Below the pieces are notes generated by a model. It was given only the letters and a program-made list of their open reading frames with translations. It was not told where the DNA came from and searched no databases. Source: Natranaerobius trueperi (GTDB taxonomy: Bacteria > Bacillota > Natranaerobiia > Natranaerobiales > Natranaerobiaceae). From it: a stretch of DNA of 64,000 nucleotides. The DNA lies in assembly GCF_002216005.1 (NCBI RefSeq), contig NZ_NIQC01000005.1, positions 47,349 to 111,348 of the forward strand, in the 5' to 3' direction. Below, in pieces: positions 25,997 through 34,252 of this stretch (position 1 is the stretch's first letter; each line of letters opens with the position of its first letter). A program made the translations under genes and the position numbers.

Positions 25997-26326
25997 ATGA
26001 ATATGAATTACAAGGAGATTTTGTTAGCCAGCACATTAGCTATGATAACAGCTCTTTTTTTATATATTTTAGTAGAGTATTTCGTTCCAATTTCGAGATT
26101 TATATATGATTATACTTTAGTGATAGTTTTAGTAACGTGGTTGATAATTGCATCTAGTGTATTTTGGTTGTATAAGAATTTAACTAAAAATGCTGGGTAT
26201 GATCCTTCGCTTGATGATAGCAAGAAAAATTATATAGTTCATTTAATAGTTGGAAGTACAATTTTTACAATTAGTATTGTTGGATATAAGTTCATGTGGG
26301 AATTTATAGAAGCTAATCTTATTTAA
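25997..26326 (+). CDS. Small membrane protein, three predicted helices, unknown function
   Basis: A 109-residue protein with three predicted helices: LLASTLAMITALFLYILVEY, YTLVIVLVTWLIIASSVFWL and VHLIVGSTIFTISIVGYKFM. A charged loop (TKNAGYDPSLDDSKKN) separates the last two. The start is ATG seven bases after GAGAGGTG. It starts a rightward run of short unrelated genes next to gene remnants and has no recognised family. Confidence 0.55.
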   Translation: MNMNYKEILLASTLAMITALFLYILVEYFVPISRFIYDYTLVIVLVTWLIIASSVFWLYKNLTKNAGYDPSLDDSKKNYIVHLIVGSTIFTISIVGYKFMWEFIEANLI

Positions 26327-26397
26327 GTATAGAAGAGAAGAATACTATATAATAATATTGGAAAAAATAGTGTGTATATATTTTGAGGAGGGTTTTT

Positions 26398-26796
26398 TTG
26401 GGATACCAAGAAACGTATGTAAAAATGAAAAAGAGCGAAGACTTTAATAAGTTATTAAAAGTAATTAAGAAAAACGGTAAGAATTCCTTTAAAACTGCTG
26501 AGCCAGTTAGAATTATTACTATAAAAGAAGGTTTTGCAGGAAGACAGTTTATTCAAAGATATGGGGAATTAAGTGAAAAGTATTTTTGTTTTGATAAAGG
26601 AGAAAAATTTCTCTATGTAGTAGGGGAACGAGGGTCACAAATTTGCAGTGATAGGTTTTTCGAATATTGCGAAGATGTACCAGAAGATATACTTAAAAAT
26701 ATAGAATTTTATTTTACTGAAAACTTTCCTTCTACAAAGATATTTTATGAAGGATGGGGAGAACATGAAAACTTCACATGGGCAGAAGAAATATAA
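26398..26796 (+). CDS. Small soluble protein, unknown function
   Basis: A protein of about 132 residues with no signal peptide or membrane helix. It shows a basic N-terminal third (MKKSEDFNKLLKVIKKNG) and a compact core with EPVRIITIKEGFAGRQFIQ and KFLYVVGERGSQICSD. The start is TTG 26398, because AGGAGG lies six bases upstream and the longer frame would begin before that site. I do not recognise the family. Its neighbours are a small membrane protein and a mobile-element-type gene. Confidence 0.55.
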   Translation: MGYQETYVKMKKSEDFNKLLKVIKKNGKNSFKTAEPVRIITIKEGFAGRQFIQRYGELSEKYFCFDKGEKFLYVVGERGSQICSDRFFEYCEDVPEDILKNIEFYFTENFPSTKIFYEGWGEHENFTWAEEI

Positions 26797-26910
26797 AATT
26801 AGCTTACTAGAAAAGCGTGAGCAAGCCTCATTTCTTTCTAATTAACCTAAAAAAGTATAATACCATTTTCTTTTAAAAATAAAATGTGAGGCCAAATAAG
26901 GGGGGCTATT

Positions 26911-27285
26911 TTGTTTATTAATGAAGAACACAAAGAAAGGTTTTACAAGTATATAGAGAGAGATGGTACTCCAAAAGAGGAATTGGATAGAATGGCTTTG
27001 TTCTATATTTTATCAAAACTAGTGAACGAAAAAGGAATAGAATTGTTTTATGATTTTAATTCTAGGTTGATTAATCCAGAATATCTCGAAAAAGTACACC
27101 TGTCATCAGGTGAAAAGAGAATGATAAAACTAGCATTTAACCTTTACAATGGATATAAGTCAAAAGATGATTGCCAAACAGTATATGACACTTTTTATAA
27201 TCTTGATCCGTATAACTTACAAGTAGCTATCAATGGTATTCAAATTCGATTTAGAATGTTAGATGTAAAGGGGGAGTTTCAATGA
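26911..27285 (+). CDS. DUF6075-like protein, typical of conjugative-element or phage cargo
   Basis: A 124-residue soluble protein. The opening FINEEHKERFYKYIERD, the ALFYILSK segment, and SSGEKRMIKLAFNLYNGY then DLDPYNLQVAINGIQIRF-like ending (LDPYNLQVAINGIQIRF) follow the pattern I associate with DUF6075, found in integrative elements and phages of Firmicutes. The start is TTG after GGGGGG. Its stop overlaps the next start as ATGA. Function is unknown. Confidence 0.6.
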   Translation: MFINEEHKERFYKYIERDGTPKEELDRMALFYILSKLVNEKGIELFYDFNSRLINPEYLEKVHLSSGEKRMIKLAFNLYNGYKSKDDCQTVYDTFYNLDPYNLQVAINGIQIRFRMLDVKGEFQ

Positions 27286-27377
27286 CAAGAAAGAAAAGGC
27301 CAGTTGGACAAGGGATTGAAAAACTAAATTGTAAAATCCAATTTAGCAACGGAACAGAAGTGAATATTAAAGGATAG
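27282..27377 (+). CDS. 31-residue basic peptide gene coupled to the DUF6075-like gene
   Basis: A very short frame starting at ATG 27282, overlapping the upstream stop as ATGA and preceded by GGGGGAG. The product is basic (starts MTRKKRPVGQGIEKL) and ends in EVNIKG. It could be a complete small protein or the 5' end of a gene whose remainder was lost. The DNA right after it reads as an oppositely oriented integrase start, which favours truncation. Confidence 0.4.
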   Translation: MTRKKRPVGQGIEKLNCKIQFSNGTEVNIKG

Positions 27378-27434
27378 CATTCTCTTGACTGCATTTATAT
27401 CTTTTACATCTCTTAATGGCTGAACATATTCCAT
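27372..27434 (-). pseudogene. Fragment resembling the start of a tyrosine recombinase (integrase)
   Basis: From ATG 27434 the minus strand reads MEYVQPLRDVKDINAVKRML, like the opening of Firmicute phage-type integrases (family pattern: MxxVxPIRDxxKIxxMKxxL). Nothing downstream continues the family; the frame runs into the adjacent small gene. If right, it marks an excised or decayed integrative element and explains the DUF6075-like gene next to it. Confidence 0.4.
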
Positions 27435-27836
27435 GTTTACATCAACTCCGAAATTACTAATTATAGTTTAATTTTACATTATGTCAGATAAACAGTAAAG
27501 AAAAAAACGGAAATATTTTCTCAATTATCAATAAATAGCTTAACAGTGGTTTATAACTTAATCTTTCTAATATGACACAAATACATTGTGTCATATTACT
27601 GATATAAATAAAAATGATAATAAACACCCCTTGGGAGTCATAAAGACAACTTCCAAGGGGTTAATGATAAAATATTAGTACTAATGGATTTAAATTAGAA
27701 ATAATATAGTTAGCAAAAAAATATCTACTAACTCAAATATTATTTAAGCTTAATTTCATTGAACAATAACCATCATTATAAAGGTTGGCACTATAATAGT
27801 TACTATGATTTATTTGATGTTTGAGCATGCCTAATT
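27435..27836. other. Non-coding gap with two strong hairpins
   Basis: No gene is visible in these 400 bases. They hold a perfect 12-bp inverted repeat, AATATGACACAA (27569-27580) with TTGTGTCATATT (27586-27597). They also hold a 13-bp stem with one G-U pair, ACCCCTTGGGAGT (27626-27638) with ACTTCCAAGGGGT (27649-27661). Neither is followed by a clear T run. They could be element ends, operators or structured RNA. Confidence 0.6.
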
Positions 27837-29195
27837 TTATTGTTTTAATAAAATTAGTTTTTTTTCATTCTTAGGCCATTCAATAAACATTTCAATATAG
27901 TCTCTTATAAAAGGTTCTTCCAAATGCCTATTGTAAGTATAAGTACCATTTTCATCTAGTACAGTTTCTTTATTTTTTTCTCGACTGGTGGTGCCACTTC
28001 CTCTTTGTTCAGTTTCACTTATGGAGTATCTAAAACCTAATTCAGAAACATCTTCCAATTCTTCACCTTTATATTTTAACTCTATAGAGATATATCCGTA
28101 AAATTCTTGGTTATCCTTACCGGAGGCATCCTCCCATTTGTAGTCGTAATACTCTAAATCTGCTTCAACTTCCCAGTATTGGCCATCTCCTTGAAAAGTT
28201 AATTCATTTAAATCATGTATTTCGTAAAATATTGCATCTCTTAATTTTCTAGTTAATCCTCGGACATCAAATCCTTCAGTTTCATCATGAGACAAGAGAA
28301 TTAATGCATTGTACGCACTTCCTACTTTTAGTCCTTTTTCAAATAAATGATCAAAATCATCTATTTGATGAGGAAGCACTTTATAAGCCATGGGAAAATA
28401 TTCTTTACGTTCCGCTGTGGAATCAAAAAGATATACAAATAAATAGTCTTCTTTACCACCTACTTTATATATCTCAGGAGAAATAGGAAGGTCTTCATCA
28501 ACAGGATCTTCAATTTCATATTTATCTATTTCATCCAGCTTCAATCTTCTATCCTCAATAGCGTTGACAACTTGTTGTTTTGTTAGTTTTTTCTCTCTAT
28601 CCGGCTCTAGCGAAGACTTATGATCTCCAAGAGAAATTTCTTGAATCTTAGTTCCATTTTCATATAAATGTAATTCCGAATTATAAGCTAACTCTTTCAG
28701 TTGATCTAAGTTTTCTTCTTTTAACCATTCTTCTTCAATATAAGGCCCGTAATCATCAGGGTCTTGATGTTCTAGGATTTGACCATCTAATTCCTGGTCA
28801 ATCGCAATACCAACATTAATTTCCTCTATATCTCCCGGCTCCAGCGATGCAATATCCGGGATAGGGTCTTCAAATTTTTCGCTGAATTTATCTTCTACAA
28901 AAATATCCTTTAATTTGGAATTAGGAACTAACTTATAACTTATATACTCATCTGAACTTTCAGCGATTGCTTTATCACTAATATTTTTAATTTTAAAGCT
29001 ATAGTTTAGGTTTAGCGGGATTATAGAACTCAAAACTTCTCCCTCTTCATTTTTTTCAAATATTCCTAAGTCTTCGTCAGGAAAGATATTCACATTAACT
29101 TCTAGTAGTTTAATATTTTCCTCCAGCTCTTGATTAGAGCAACCTGCAGTAATCAATATTAAGATAATTAAGCCAAGTATAAATGTTTTTTTCAA
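27837..29195 (-). CDS. Large acidic lipoprotein, unknown function
   Basis: A 452-residue protein with a lipoprotein signal peptide: KKTFILGLIILILITAGC, with Cys20 as the lipidated residue. The mature part is strongly acidic (for example DPIPDIASLEPGDIEEIN and EDPVDEDLPISPEIYKV) and looks beta-rich, with an N-terminal domain about 1-190 and a C-terminal domain about 200-452. A segment near residues 165-190 (LHLYENGTKIQEISLGDH) resembles bacterial immunoglobulin-like strands. The family is not recognised. The start is TTG after GGAGGG. It is the first of a run of exported proteins up to 34 kb. Confidence 0.65.
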   Translation of the reverse strand: MKKTFILGLIILILITAGCSNQELEENIKLLEVNVNIFPDEDLGIFEKNEEGEVLSSIIPLNLNYSFKIKNISDKAIAESSDEYISYKLVPNSKLKDIFVEDKFSEKFEDPIPDIASLEPGDIEEINVGIAIDQELDGQILEHQDPDDYGPYIEEEWLKEENLDQLKELAYNSELHLYENGTKIQEISLGDHKSSLEPDREKKLTKQQVVNAIEDRRLKLDEIDKYEIEDPVDEDLPISPEIYKVGGKEDYLFVYLFDSTAERKEYFPMAYKVLPHQIDDFDHLFEKGLKVGSAYNALILLSHDETEGFDVRGLTRKLRDAIFYEIHDLNELTFQGDGQYWEVEADLEYYDYKWEDASGKDNQEFYGYISIELKYKGEELEDVSELGFRYSISETEQRGSGTTSREKNKETVLDENGTYTYNRHLEEPFIRDYIEMFIEWPKNEKKLILLKQ

Positions 29196-29289
29196 TATAA
29201 TCCCTCCAAAGAGTTGCTTCTATAAAAACTGCCAAATTAATTTATCAGCCCTTATTTAATTTTATTAATATGCCTGATTGTATAGCTAG

Positions 29290-30093
29290 CTATCTATCTA
29301 ATCTACAAATTGTATTCCAAGAAGACTTCTCTCGTTCACCTTGATAATATAGATCCGAATCTACACCTGAATAAGTAGATATCGATCCTCCACTAGGAGT
29401 CATAGGATTAACTGGATCAACATCACTTAAACTATCCATGGACCAATAATTTGTAGAGTCTCCATAAAACTGTGGAGCAAAAGTTTCTGAACTTACAGTT
29501 TCAACAATATCTTCTCCCTCACAATTTTCGCCAACTGCTGATGCATGTAAATAAGCATCTTTTATATCAATGTCATTGTTGTCCCTTTCCCATTTTGCTA
29601 ATGATTGAGTAATTACATAATAATTATCACCTTCTAGTGCATAAAGTTCAAATTCAACCATTGCATATTGTCTAACATAATACTCCGGCTCAGATATACG
29701 GTCAAAGTCCTCATCACTGTCGTCTCCTATATACACACAACCAGAGGTTTGTATAGTAACTGTTTTTTCTTTAGTAAAATCTTTATTATTTTTATTCGGC
29801 CTATGCTCTTCTATCCAAATTTTTAGATCAGAACCTTCTACATCATCTACATCGTTACAATTCTTTGCATTTTTAAAATTTGTTTCTTTTAATCTATCAA
29901 CAAATTTTAAAATTTCTGGATTATTTTCTTTAACTTGCTCATATGCTACTTCATTACCTTTCGGTTGATATCTATTAATAGGTATTTCTTGTATTTTTAC
30001 TATCTCATCTACAGCTTGAGCTGAAGTAGTCTGGAAACCAAGACTTAAAAATACCAAAGCCATTATACAAGACAATACAATTAATTTTTTCAC
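29290..30093 (-). CDS. Exported acidic protein, paralog of the protein at 30716-31612
   Basis: A 267-residue protein with a cleavable signal peptide (KKLIVLSCIMALVFLSLGF, probable cleavage after TTSAQA). The mature part contains TSGCVYIGDD, a central YYVRQYAMVEFELYALEGDN, then LAKWERDNNDIDIKDAYLHA and a cysteine in VGENCEGED. The same order of a glycine-cysteine, W-R-D, D-A and late cysteine features is found in the gene at 30716-31612, so these are divergent paralogs. The cysteines may form a disulfide. Function is unknown. The start is GTG after GAGGGAGG. Confidence 0.65.
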   Translation of the reverse strand: MKKLIVLSCIMALVFLSLGFQTTSAQAVDEIVKIQEIPINRYQPKGNEVAYEQVKENNPEILKFVDRLKETNFKNAKNCNDVDDVEGSDLKIWIEEHRPNKNNKDFTKEKTVTIQTSGCVYIGDDSDEDFDRISEPEYYVRQYAMVEFELYALEGDNYYVITQSLAKWERDNNDIDIKDAYLHASAVGENCEGEDIVETVSSETFAPQFYGDSTNYWSMDSLSDVDPVNPMTPSGGSISTYSGVDSDLYYQGEREKSSWNTICRLDR

Positions 30094-30715
30094 TTTATTA
30101 ACCTCCCTCTATAAGTAAAGTTTTCTTTAATAAACTCTTTCATTCTAAAAATCTCGTAGTTAAGCAGAAACTTGAATATATTATAATATCTGTAAGAGAT
30201 AGAATCCTTTAGCTGATCACAAGCCTAATATTAAATATGGCGGAACTCCACTTATGCTTGATGGTTTTACCTGCCATATCTCGTTGGGTCCCCTATGGCC
30301 CTCATAAATTCTTTCGTTCTACCTAACCTGGCTTCTCTGTACTCCTTTTGTGAAGGTTATTTGAAAATCTTGTGTGTCCTAACTACCTTTTATTCCTGTA
30401 ACAAGTATAACTACATAGACTCTTAAAATACGCTTGTTATTCCTACGTCCTTACTGATAGCGTACAGACACTTCAACATTTAGCAGCTTCAAGCAAAAGC
30501 TAAGTGTAGAAGGTTTAAAGAAATTCTACACCAAAACTTGTTAAACTTACATAGTAATATTTACACGTCCTAGATTTTTACGAATTCGCCTTTTCTGCTA
30601 CTAAACAAAGATTTACTGCTTAGTTTAGACTTTAATAACTTGCATTGTAAGGTGCTCAATTCTAGTTTTATTTTTTTAGTTATTTGAGTTTTGTAAGAAC
30701 TAAAAATTTATTTGT
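30094..30715. other. Gap of 620 bases without an intact gene, with a GC-richer island
   Basis: No gene is visible. The part from about 30220 to 30600 is richer in G+C than its surroundings, for example TCGTTGGGTCCCCTATGGCC at 30282. On the minus strand short open pieces occur (such as EYREARLGRTKEFMRAIGDP) but stops interrupt every frame. It may be a decayed transposon, a group II intron scrap or a structured RNA. I cannot decide from the sequence. Confidence 0.5.
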
Positions 30716-31612
30716 TTAATTAAAATCATAACGGGTTGGCCAATCTGATCGGACCTCTGTTGGCCCTTCTAATACAGTGCTTTCTACTTGTGCAAACATC
30801 GGATGATCCATATAAGCTGGTATATAAGGATCTAAATTTGACAATCCATCTTCTTCATATACAAGAGTAAAATTAGGATCCTCATTTGACCACGCAGGGG
30901 TACCAATGTGATTTTCGGCAGTTACTCCAGGTTCTGATCTACTAGTTTCGCAATGAAAACCAGCTACACTTTTTGTAAGTACTGCATCATTAACCGACCA
31001 GTTCAAACTATCTCTTTGCCACCAAGTATAAGCTCTTTGTAAAACATAAGCAGGTTCATTGTTGTCGTGTGGTTCCCAATATTCAAAATCCACTCTTAAA
31101 TGTTGTGATAAAACAACATTGCCACCATCGGTGTAGTAGTTATCACTACCTCCTGTATCCTCTTCTACAAAAGCACAGCCATTACTTTCCAATTCAATGT
31201 CACCATCGTCAATACAAACCAAATCATATCCAAACTCTATAACATAATTAGCTTTATGTACTGCATTACCTTTAGTCTCTGTTTGCAATTTAGGTGCTTC
31301 TACTTTTTCTTTCCAAACTTGAATGTCATTAACTAATTTATCAGCATCAACATTTCTATTTCGTGCTTTTTCTCTAACCAACTCTCCTATTATTTCATCC
31401 TCTAAAGGATCGCTTATTTTTTTTCCTTTTGGTTCCGGAAGTTCTCTAAAATCTAGAACATTTTCCCTAAATTCTTCAGGAGGTCCATGACCCTGTCCCT
31501 GTCCTGGAGTGTTTGGAACCTCATTAGCTTCTACCGTCCCAACAAAAGATACCAGGCATAAAACAAAAATGAATAAAGTAGTCTTCTGAAACGTACTCAC
31601 AATTTTCAGCAT
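30716..31612 (-). CDS. Exported acidic protein, paralog of the protein at 29290-30093
   Basis: A 298-residue protein with a signal peptide (FQKTTLFIFVLCLVSFVGTV, probable cleavage after VEA). The mature N-terminus holds a GQGQGHGPPEEF linker. The core carries ESNGCAFVEEDTGG, LRVDFEYWEPHDNNEPAYVL, YTWWQRDSLNWSVNDAVLTK and GFHCET, the same features in the same order as its neighbour. The final part, LSNLDPYIP, also matches LSDVDPVNP there. Function is unknown; a secreted or wall-associated binding protein is possible. The start is ATG after AGGGGG. Confidence 0.65.
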   Translation of the reverse strand: MLKIVSTFQKTTLFIFVLCLVSFVGTVEANEVPNTPGQGQGHGPPEEFRENVLDFRELPEPKGKKISDPLEDEIIGELVREKARNRNVDADKLVNDIQVWKEKVEAPKLQTETKGNAVHKANYVIEFGYDLVCIDDGDIELESNGCAFVEEDTGGSDNYYTDGGNVVLSQHLRVDFEYWEPHDNNEPAYVLQRAYTWWQRDSLNWSVNDAVLTKSVAGFHCETSRSEPGVTAENHIGTPAWSNEDPNFTLVYEEDGLSNLDPYIPAYMDHPMFAQVESTVLEGPTEVRSDWPTRYDFN

Positions 31613-31807
31613 TTTAATCCCCCTGTTTAAAAATTTTAAGTTCTGCTAAGTTTTAGATTGAGTTTTACATATTAAATCCCTCCTTAAAAAACTTTATTCT
31701 TTTCACCTTACTAACTCTCAATAAGAGAAAATGTTGCAAAATAAATGCAACTTTTTTTAGTTTTTTTTGTTATTAGTATAGAAAACAAAACAAAGGAGGA
31801 ATAATCT

Positions 31808-32284
31808 ATGTTTAGAAAGGTAGTAGTATTAACAATGGTACTGATGTTAGCAGGTTTTGGGACAGTATTAGCTCAAGGAGATGTTAGTCCGCCGCCGGGG
31901 GAAATTGCCAAAGATGGTTACGCTGAGGATGAAGTGGTGGTTGAAAAAGGTAGGATCAGTCCAGACTTAGCCAATTTGTTATATAGATATGTATCTTCAA
32001 TTGAAGATGTAGGAAATGGAAAAGTTGAAATAGAAGGGACTACACAAACACATTCTTCAGTAGAAAGTTTAACAGTTGAAGTGACATTACAAAGGTGGAC
32101 TGGAAGTGAATGGACTGATGTTACAAGTGTAAGAACCTCTGATAACAATGAAAGAATAGCAACTACTTCTAAAACAGAAAGTGTGGAACCAGGCTATTAT
32201 AGAGCAATTGGTACACATAATGCTTTTGACGGTCATTTGAGACAAACAGAAACAACCCAAACCTCTTCAATTATAGTTGAATAA
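31808..32284 (+). CDS. Small exported beta-sandwich protein, DUF6147-like
   Basis: A 158-residue protein with a signal peptide (KVVVLTMVLMLAGFGTVLAQ). The mature part is almost all short beta strands: RISPDLANLLYRYVSSIED, GNGKVEIEGTTQTHSSVESL, VTLQRWTGSEWTDVTSV and PGYYRAIGTHNAFDGH. This order resembles the DUF6147 family of small Firmicute secreted proteins, though I cannot confirm it. It is rightward, unlike its neighbours, and has its own strong ribosome binding site (AAAGGAGG) and a terminator shared with the convergent anti-sigma gene. Confidence 0.65.
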   Translation: MFRKVVVLTMVLMLAGFGTVLAQGDVSPPPGEIAKDGYAEDEVVVEKGRISPDLANLLYRYVSSIEDVGNGKVEIEGTTQTHSSVESLTVEVTLQRWTGSEWTDVTSVRTSDNNERIATTSKTESVEPGYYRAIGTHNAFDGHLRQTETTQTSSIIVE

Positions 32285-32291
32285 ACAAAAT

Positions 32292-32320
32292 AACTAGGAA
32301 CCTTTTTTGGGTTCCTAGTT
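32292..32320. terminator. Bidirectional terminator
   Basis: A perfect 11-bp stem, AACTAGGAACC (32292-32302) with GGTTCCTAGTT (32310-32320), overlaps the stop codon of the anti-sigma gene and follows the small exported-protein gene. Confidence 0.8.
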
Positions 32321-32914
32321 TAATGATTCAGCTATTTTAATTAATTCATCCTTTGAAAGTTGTCCATTAATACTATGCTCAATCCCCCTGTTATCAATAA
32401 AAGAGATCCCATTATAGTCATTCTTGTTCTGGGCTACTATTCCTTTATTACCATTGATTTCGATGATTTCAATTGACGCTTTGCCAAAACCAGCACTCAC
32501 ATGTGCACCTTCATTGATTTTTTTTTGAGTAAAGAATATTTCACTATTCCCTTTTTTATTAACAAATAACAAAGAAACTTGATAATCCTCTGGAGTTTTG
32601 TTAATTATATTCCATTCCTCTAATTCATATCCTTGAGGAAGGTATTCAGGCAGTATAAGTTCTTCTACGTCTAATTCCTCGTCAAATTCATCAGAAAGCC
32701 AAGCATATTGCACTTGAGAGTCCTCTTGACTAATTATTTCAAAGAAAGTTGATCTTAAAGCAGTGATTTGGTTATCGAAAAATCCGAATGAATTAATTAT
32801 TACAAAAAATACTATGATAGACACTAGAGTTTTGCCTACTTTTTTCAACTTTTTCTTACCCCTATGTCTCTCTATATCGGCAAGTAATTTTTCAAAATTA
32901 TCTTGTTCAGTCAT
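32315..32914 (-). CDS. Membrane anti-sigma factor with a DUF4367-like domain
   Basis: A 199-residue single-pass membrane protein. Residues 1-25 are cytosolic and charged (DNFEKLLADIERHRGKKKL), a helix follows at about 28-45, and the outer part resembles DUF4367 (LPEYLPQGYELEEWN, then LLFVNKKGNSEIFFTQ and GNKGIVAQ). Such proteins sequester their sigma factor until an envelope signal is received. The start overlaps the end of the sigma gene by 8 bases, so the two are coupled. I infer that it controls the sigma factor encoded immediately upstream. Confidence 0.78.
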   Translation of the reverse strand: MTEQDNFEKLLADIERHRGKKKLKKVGKTLVSIIVFFVIINSFGFFDNQITALRSTFFEIISQEDSQVQYAWLSDEFDEELDVEELILPEYLPQGYELEEWNIINKTPEDYQVSLLFVNKKGNSEIFFTQKKINEGAHVSAGFGKASIEIIEINGNKGIVAQNKNDYNGISFIDNRGIEHSINGQLSKDELIKIAESLN

Positions 32915-33455
32915 TTAAATCACCTGCCTTAAAGAGCTTATCTCTAATCTTCTTAACAGCTCTTGAATAATTAGACCTAAGGGTAGTCTCTTTTTTTTGG
33001 GATTGTTTAGCAATTTCTTTAAATGATTTATTTTCTGATATCCTAAAATATATTATTGATTTATATTTTGGTGTTAACTGCTGTATATGGGAGTTAACTA
33101 ATCCCATGGTTTCTGATTCTATGGTACGTTTTTCCGGGTTAAAATTGTCGTCGGCTTTATTAAGTTCGTCTGTTTTATCAGATTTATAGAATCTTTTATT
33201 ATGATTGTAATAATCATAAGCCTCATTTTTAGCTATAACTGTCATATATCTTTTGAGTTCAGTTATATTATCAATCTCATTTAGTTTGTCTGATATCTTA
33301 ATAAAAGTGTTATGTACTATATCCTCCGAAATTTTCTCGTCTTTGGTTATTTGGTGGACAGTTTTATATAGTATTGGTTTAAAATCTCGATATAGTTCTT
33401 TAAGAACAGCTTTTTCTGACGGATATAGTTTACCTACCTTACGTAATAAGCTCAT
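32907..33455 (-). CDS. ECF-type RNA polymerase sigma factor
   Basis: A 182-residue group 4 sigma factor. Region 2 spans about residues 20-90 with ISEDIVHNTFIKISDKL and LKRYMTVIAKNEAYDYYNHN. Region 4 spans about 120-175 with LTPKYKSIIYFRISENKSFK and SQKKETTLRSNYSRAVKKI as the helix-turn-helix. Paired with the overlapping anti-sigma gene it should respond to an envelope signal. Its regulon is unknown, but the exported-protein genes on both sides are natural candidates. The start is ATG after AAGGGGG. Confidence 0.85.
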   Translation of the reverse strand: MSLLRKVGKLYPSEKAVLKELYRDFKPILYKTVHQITKDEKISEDIVHNTFIKISDKLNEIDNITELKRYMTVIAKNEAYDYYNHNKRFYKSDKTDELNKADDNFNPEKRTIESETMGLVNSHIQQLTPKYKSIIYFRISENKSFKEIAKQSQKKETTLRSNYSRAVKKIRDKLFKAGDLND

Positions 33456-33528
33456 GAAATCCCCCTTGTATTCAATCTGTCGAAAAACCTAATATCTTTT
33501 GGCCTTTTGCGGTTACCCAGGAAATTAT

Positions 33529-34068
33529 TTAATCTTTATCTTGAATAAAATCCATGAACATGCTTTGTTCTCTGAAAATAAGCCATTCTTTAGAAACTTG
33601 AGTTAAGTTTGTCTGACCTTTGAAAAAGTCCCATTCATCAGTCTGCCAGTTACCTTCCCAGGTGTTTTGTAGCCAGTCTTGAAAGAGTTCATAGCTTTTT
33701 GTTAATCTTAAACTATTTTTGTCTATTAAGTACTCTCGAGCTTTATCAGTTATTTCATCTATCGATTTTTGAGTTAATTCATCTTCATTATCAGACATAG
33801 TTACATTTATAGTATTATCTTCTGAATTCCAATCTACCTTTGCCTCTTCTTTCTCTAAAGTGTTTCTCAAAGATACATACTCACTCTCAAATTCAGCTTC
33901 TAACATATCTTCCATTACACCTGCTTCCACCTTAGTGTTTCCGTTTTTAACATATAAATCAGCAGAGAGTGGCTCATCATTCAATGATAAAGTAATATCT
34001 TGAGCTTGTACAATGCCTAAGTTTGAAAATAAAAGTATCCCTAATAAAATAGAACAAATCTGTCTCAT
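33529..34068 (-). CDS. Exported protein with a copper-amine-oxidase-N-like (stalk) domain
   Basis: A 179-residue protein with a signal peptide (CSILLGILLFSNLGIVQAQ). The first mature segment, LSLNDEPLSADLYVKNGNTK then WNSEDNTINVTM, follows the pattern of the copper amine oxidase N-terminal domain, a wall-associated module common in Clostridia that does not bind copper. The C-terminal 80 residues are helical, with tryptophans (FQDWLQNTWEGNWQTDEWDF). The start is ATG after GGAGATTGA. It lies 73 bases before the sigma gene in the same direction and may share its transcript. Confidence 0.65.
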   Translation of the reverse strand: MRQICSILLGILLFSNLGIVQAQDITLSLNDEPLSADLYVKNGNTKVEAGVMEDMLEAEFESEYVSLRNTLEKEEAKVDWNSEDNTINVTMSDNEDELTQKSIDEITDKAREYLIDKNSLRLTKSYELFQDWLQNTWEGNWQTDEWDFFKGQTNLTQVSKEWLIFREQSMFMDFIQDKD

Positions 34069-34252
34069 AATTCAATCTCCTTAATTTTAGTTATACTAAT
34101 ATATTCTTTTCAAACACTATTTTTCCTGTTAACCAATTAAAAACAAACTTAAAAAAAGACAATTTTTTATTCTACAAACTAACACTTATATTTCTTAAAT
34201 AAAACTCAAAAGATATTACCACAACAATTTTAAAATTTTGGAGGGATACTAA

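Noticed and set aside
27569..27661. CRISPR repeat or array
   Set aside because: The hairpins are different from each other and there is no regularly spaced repeat; no cas gene is in the window.
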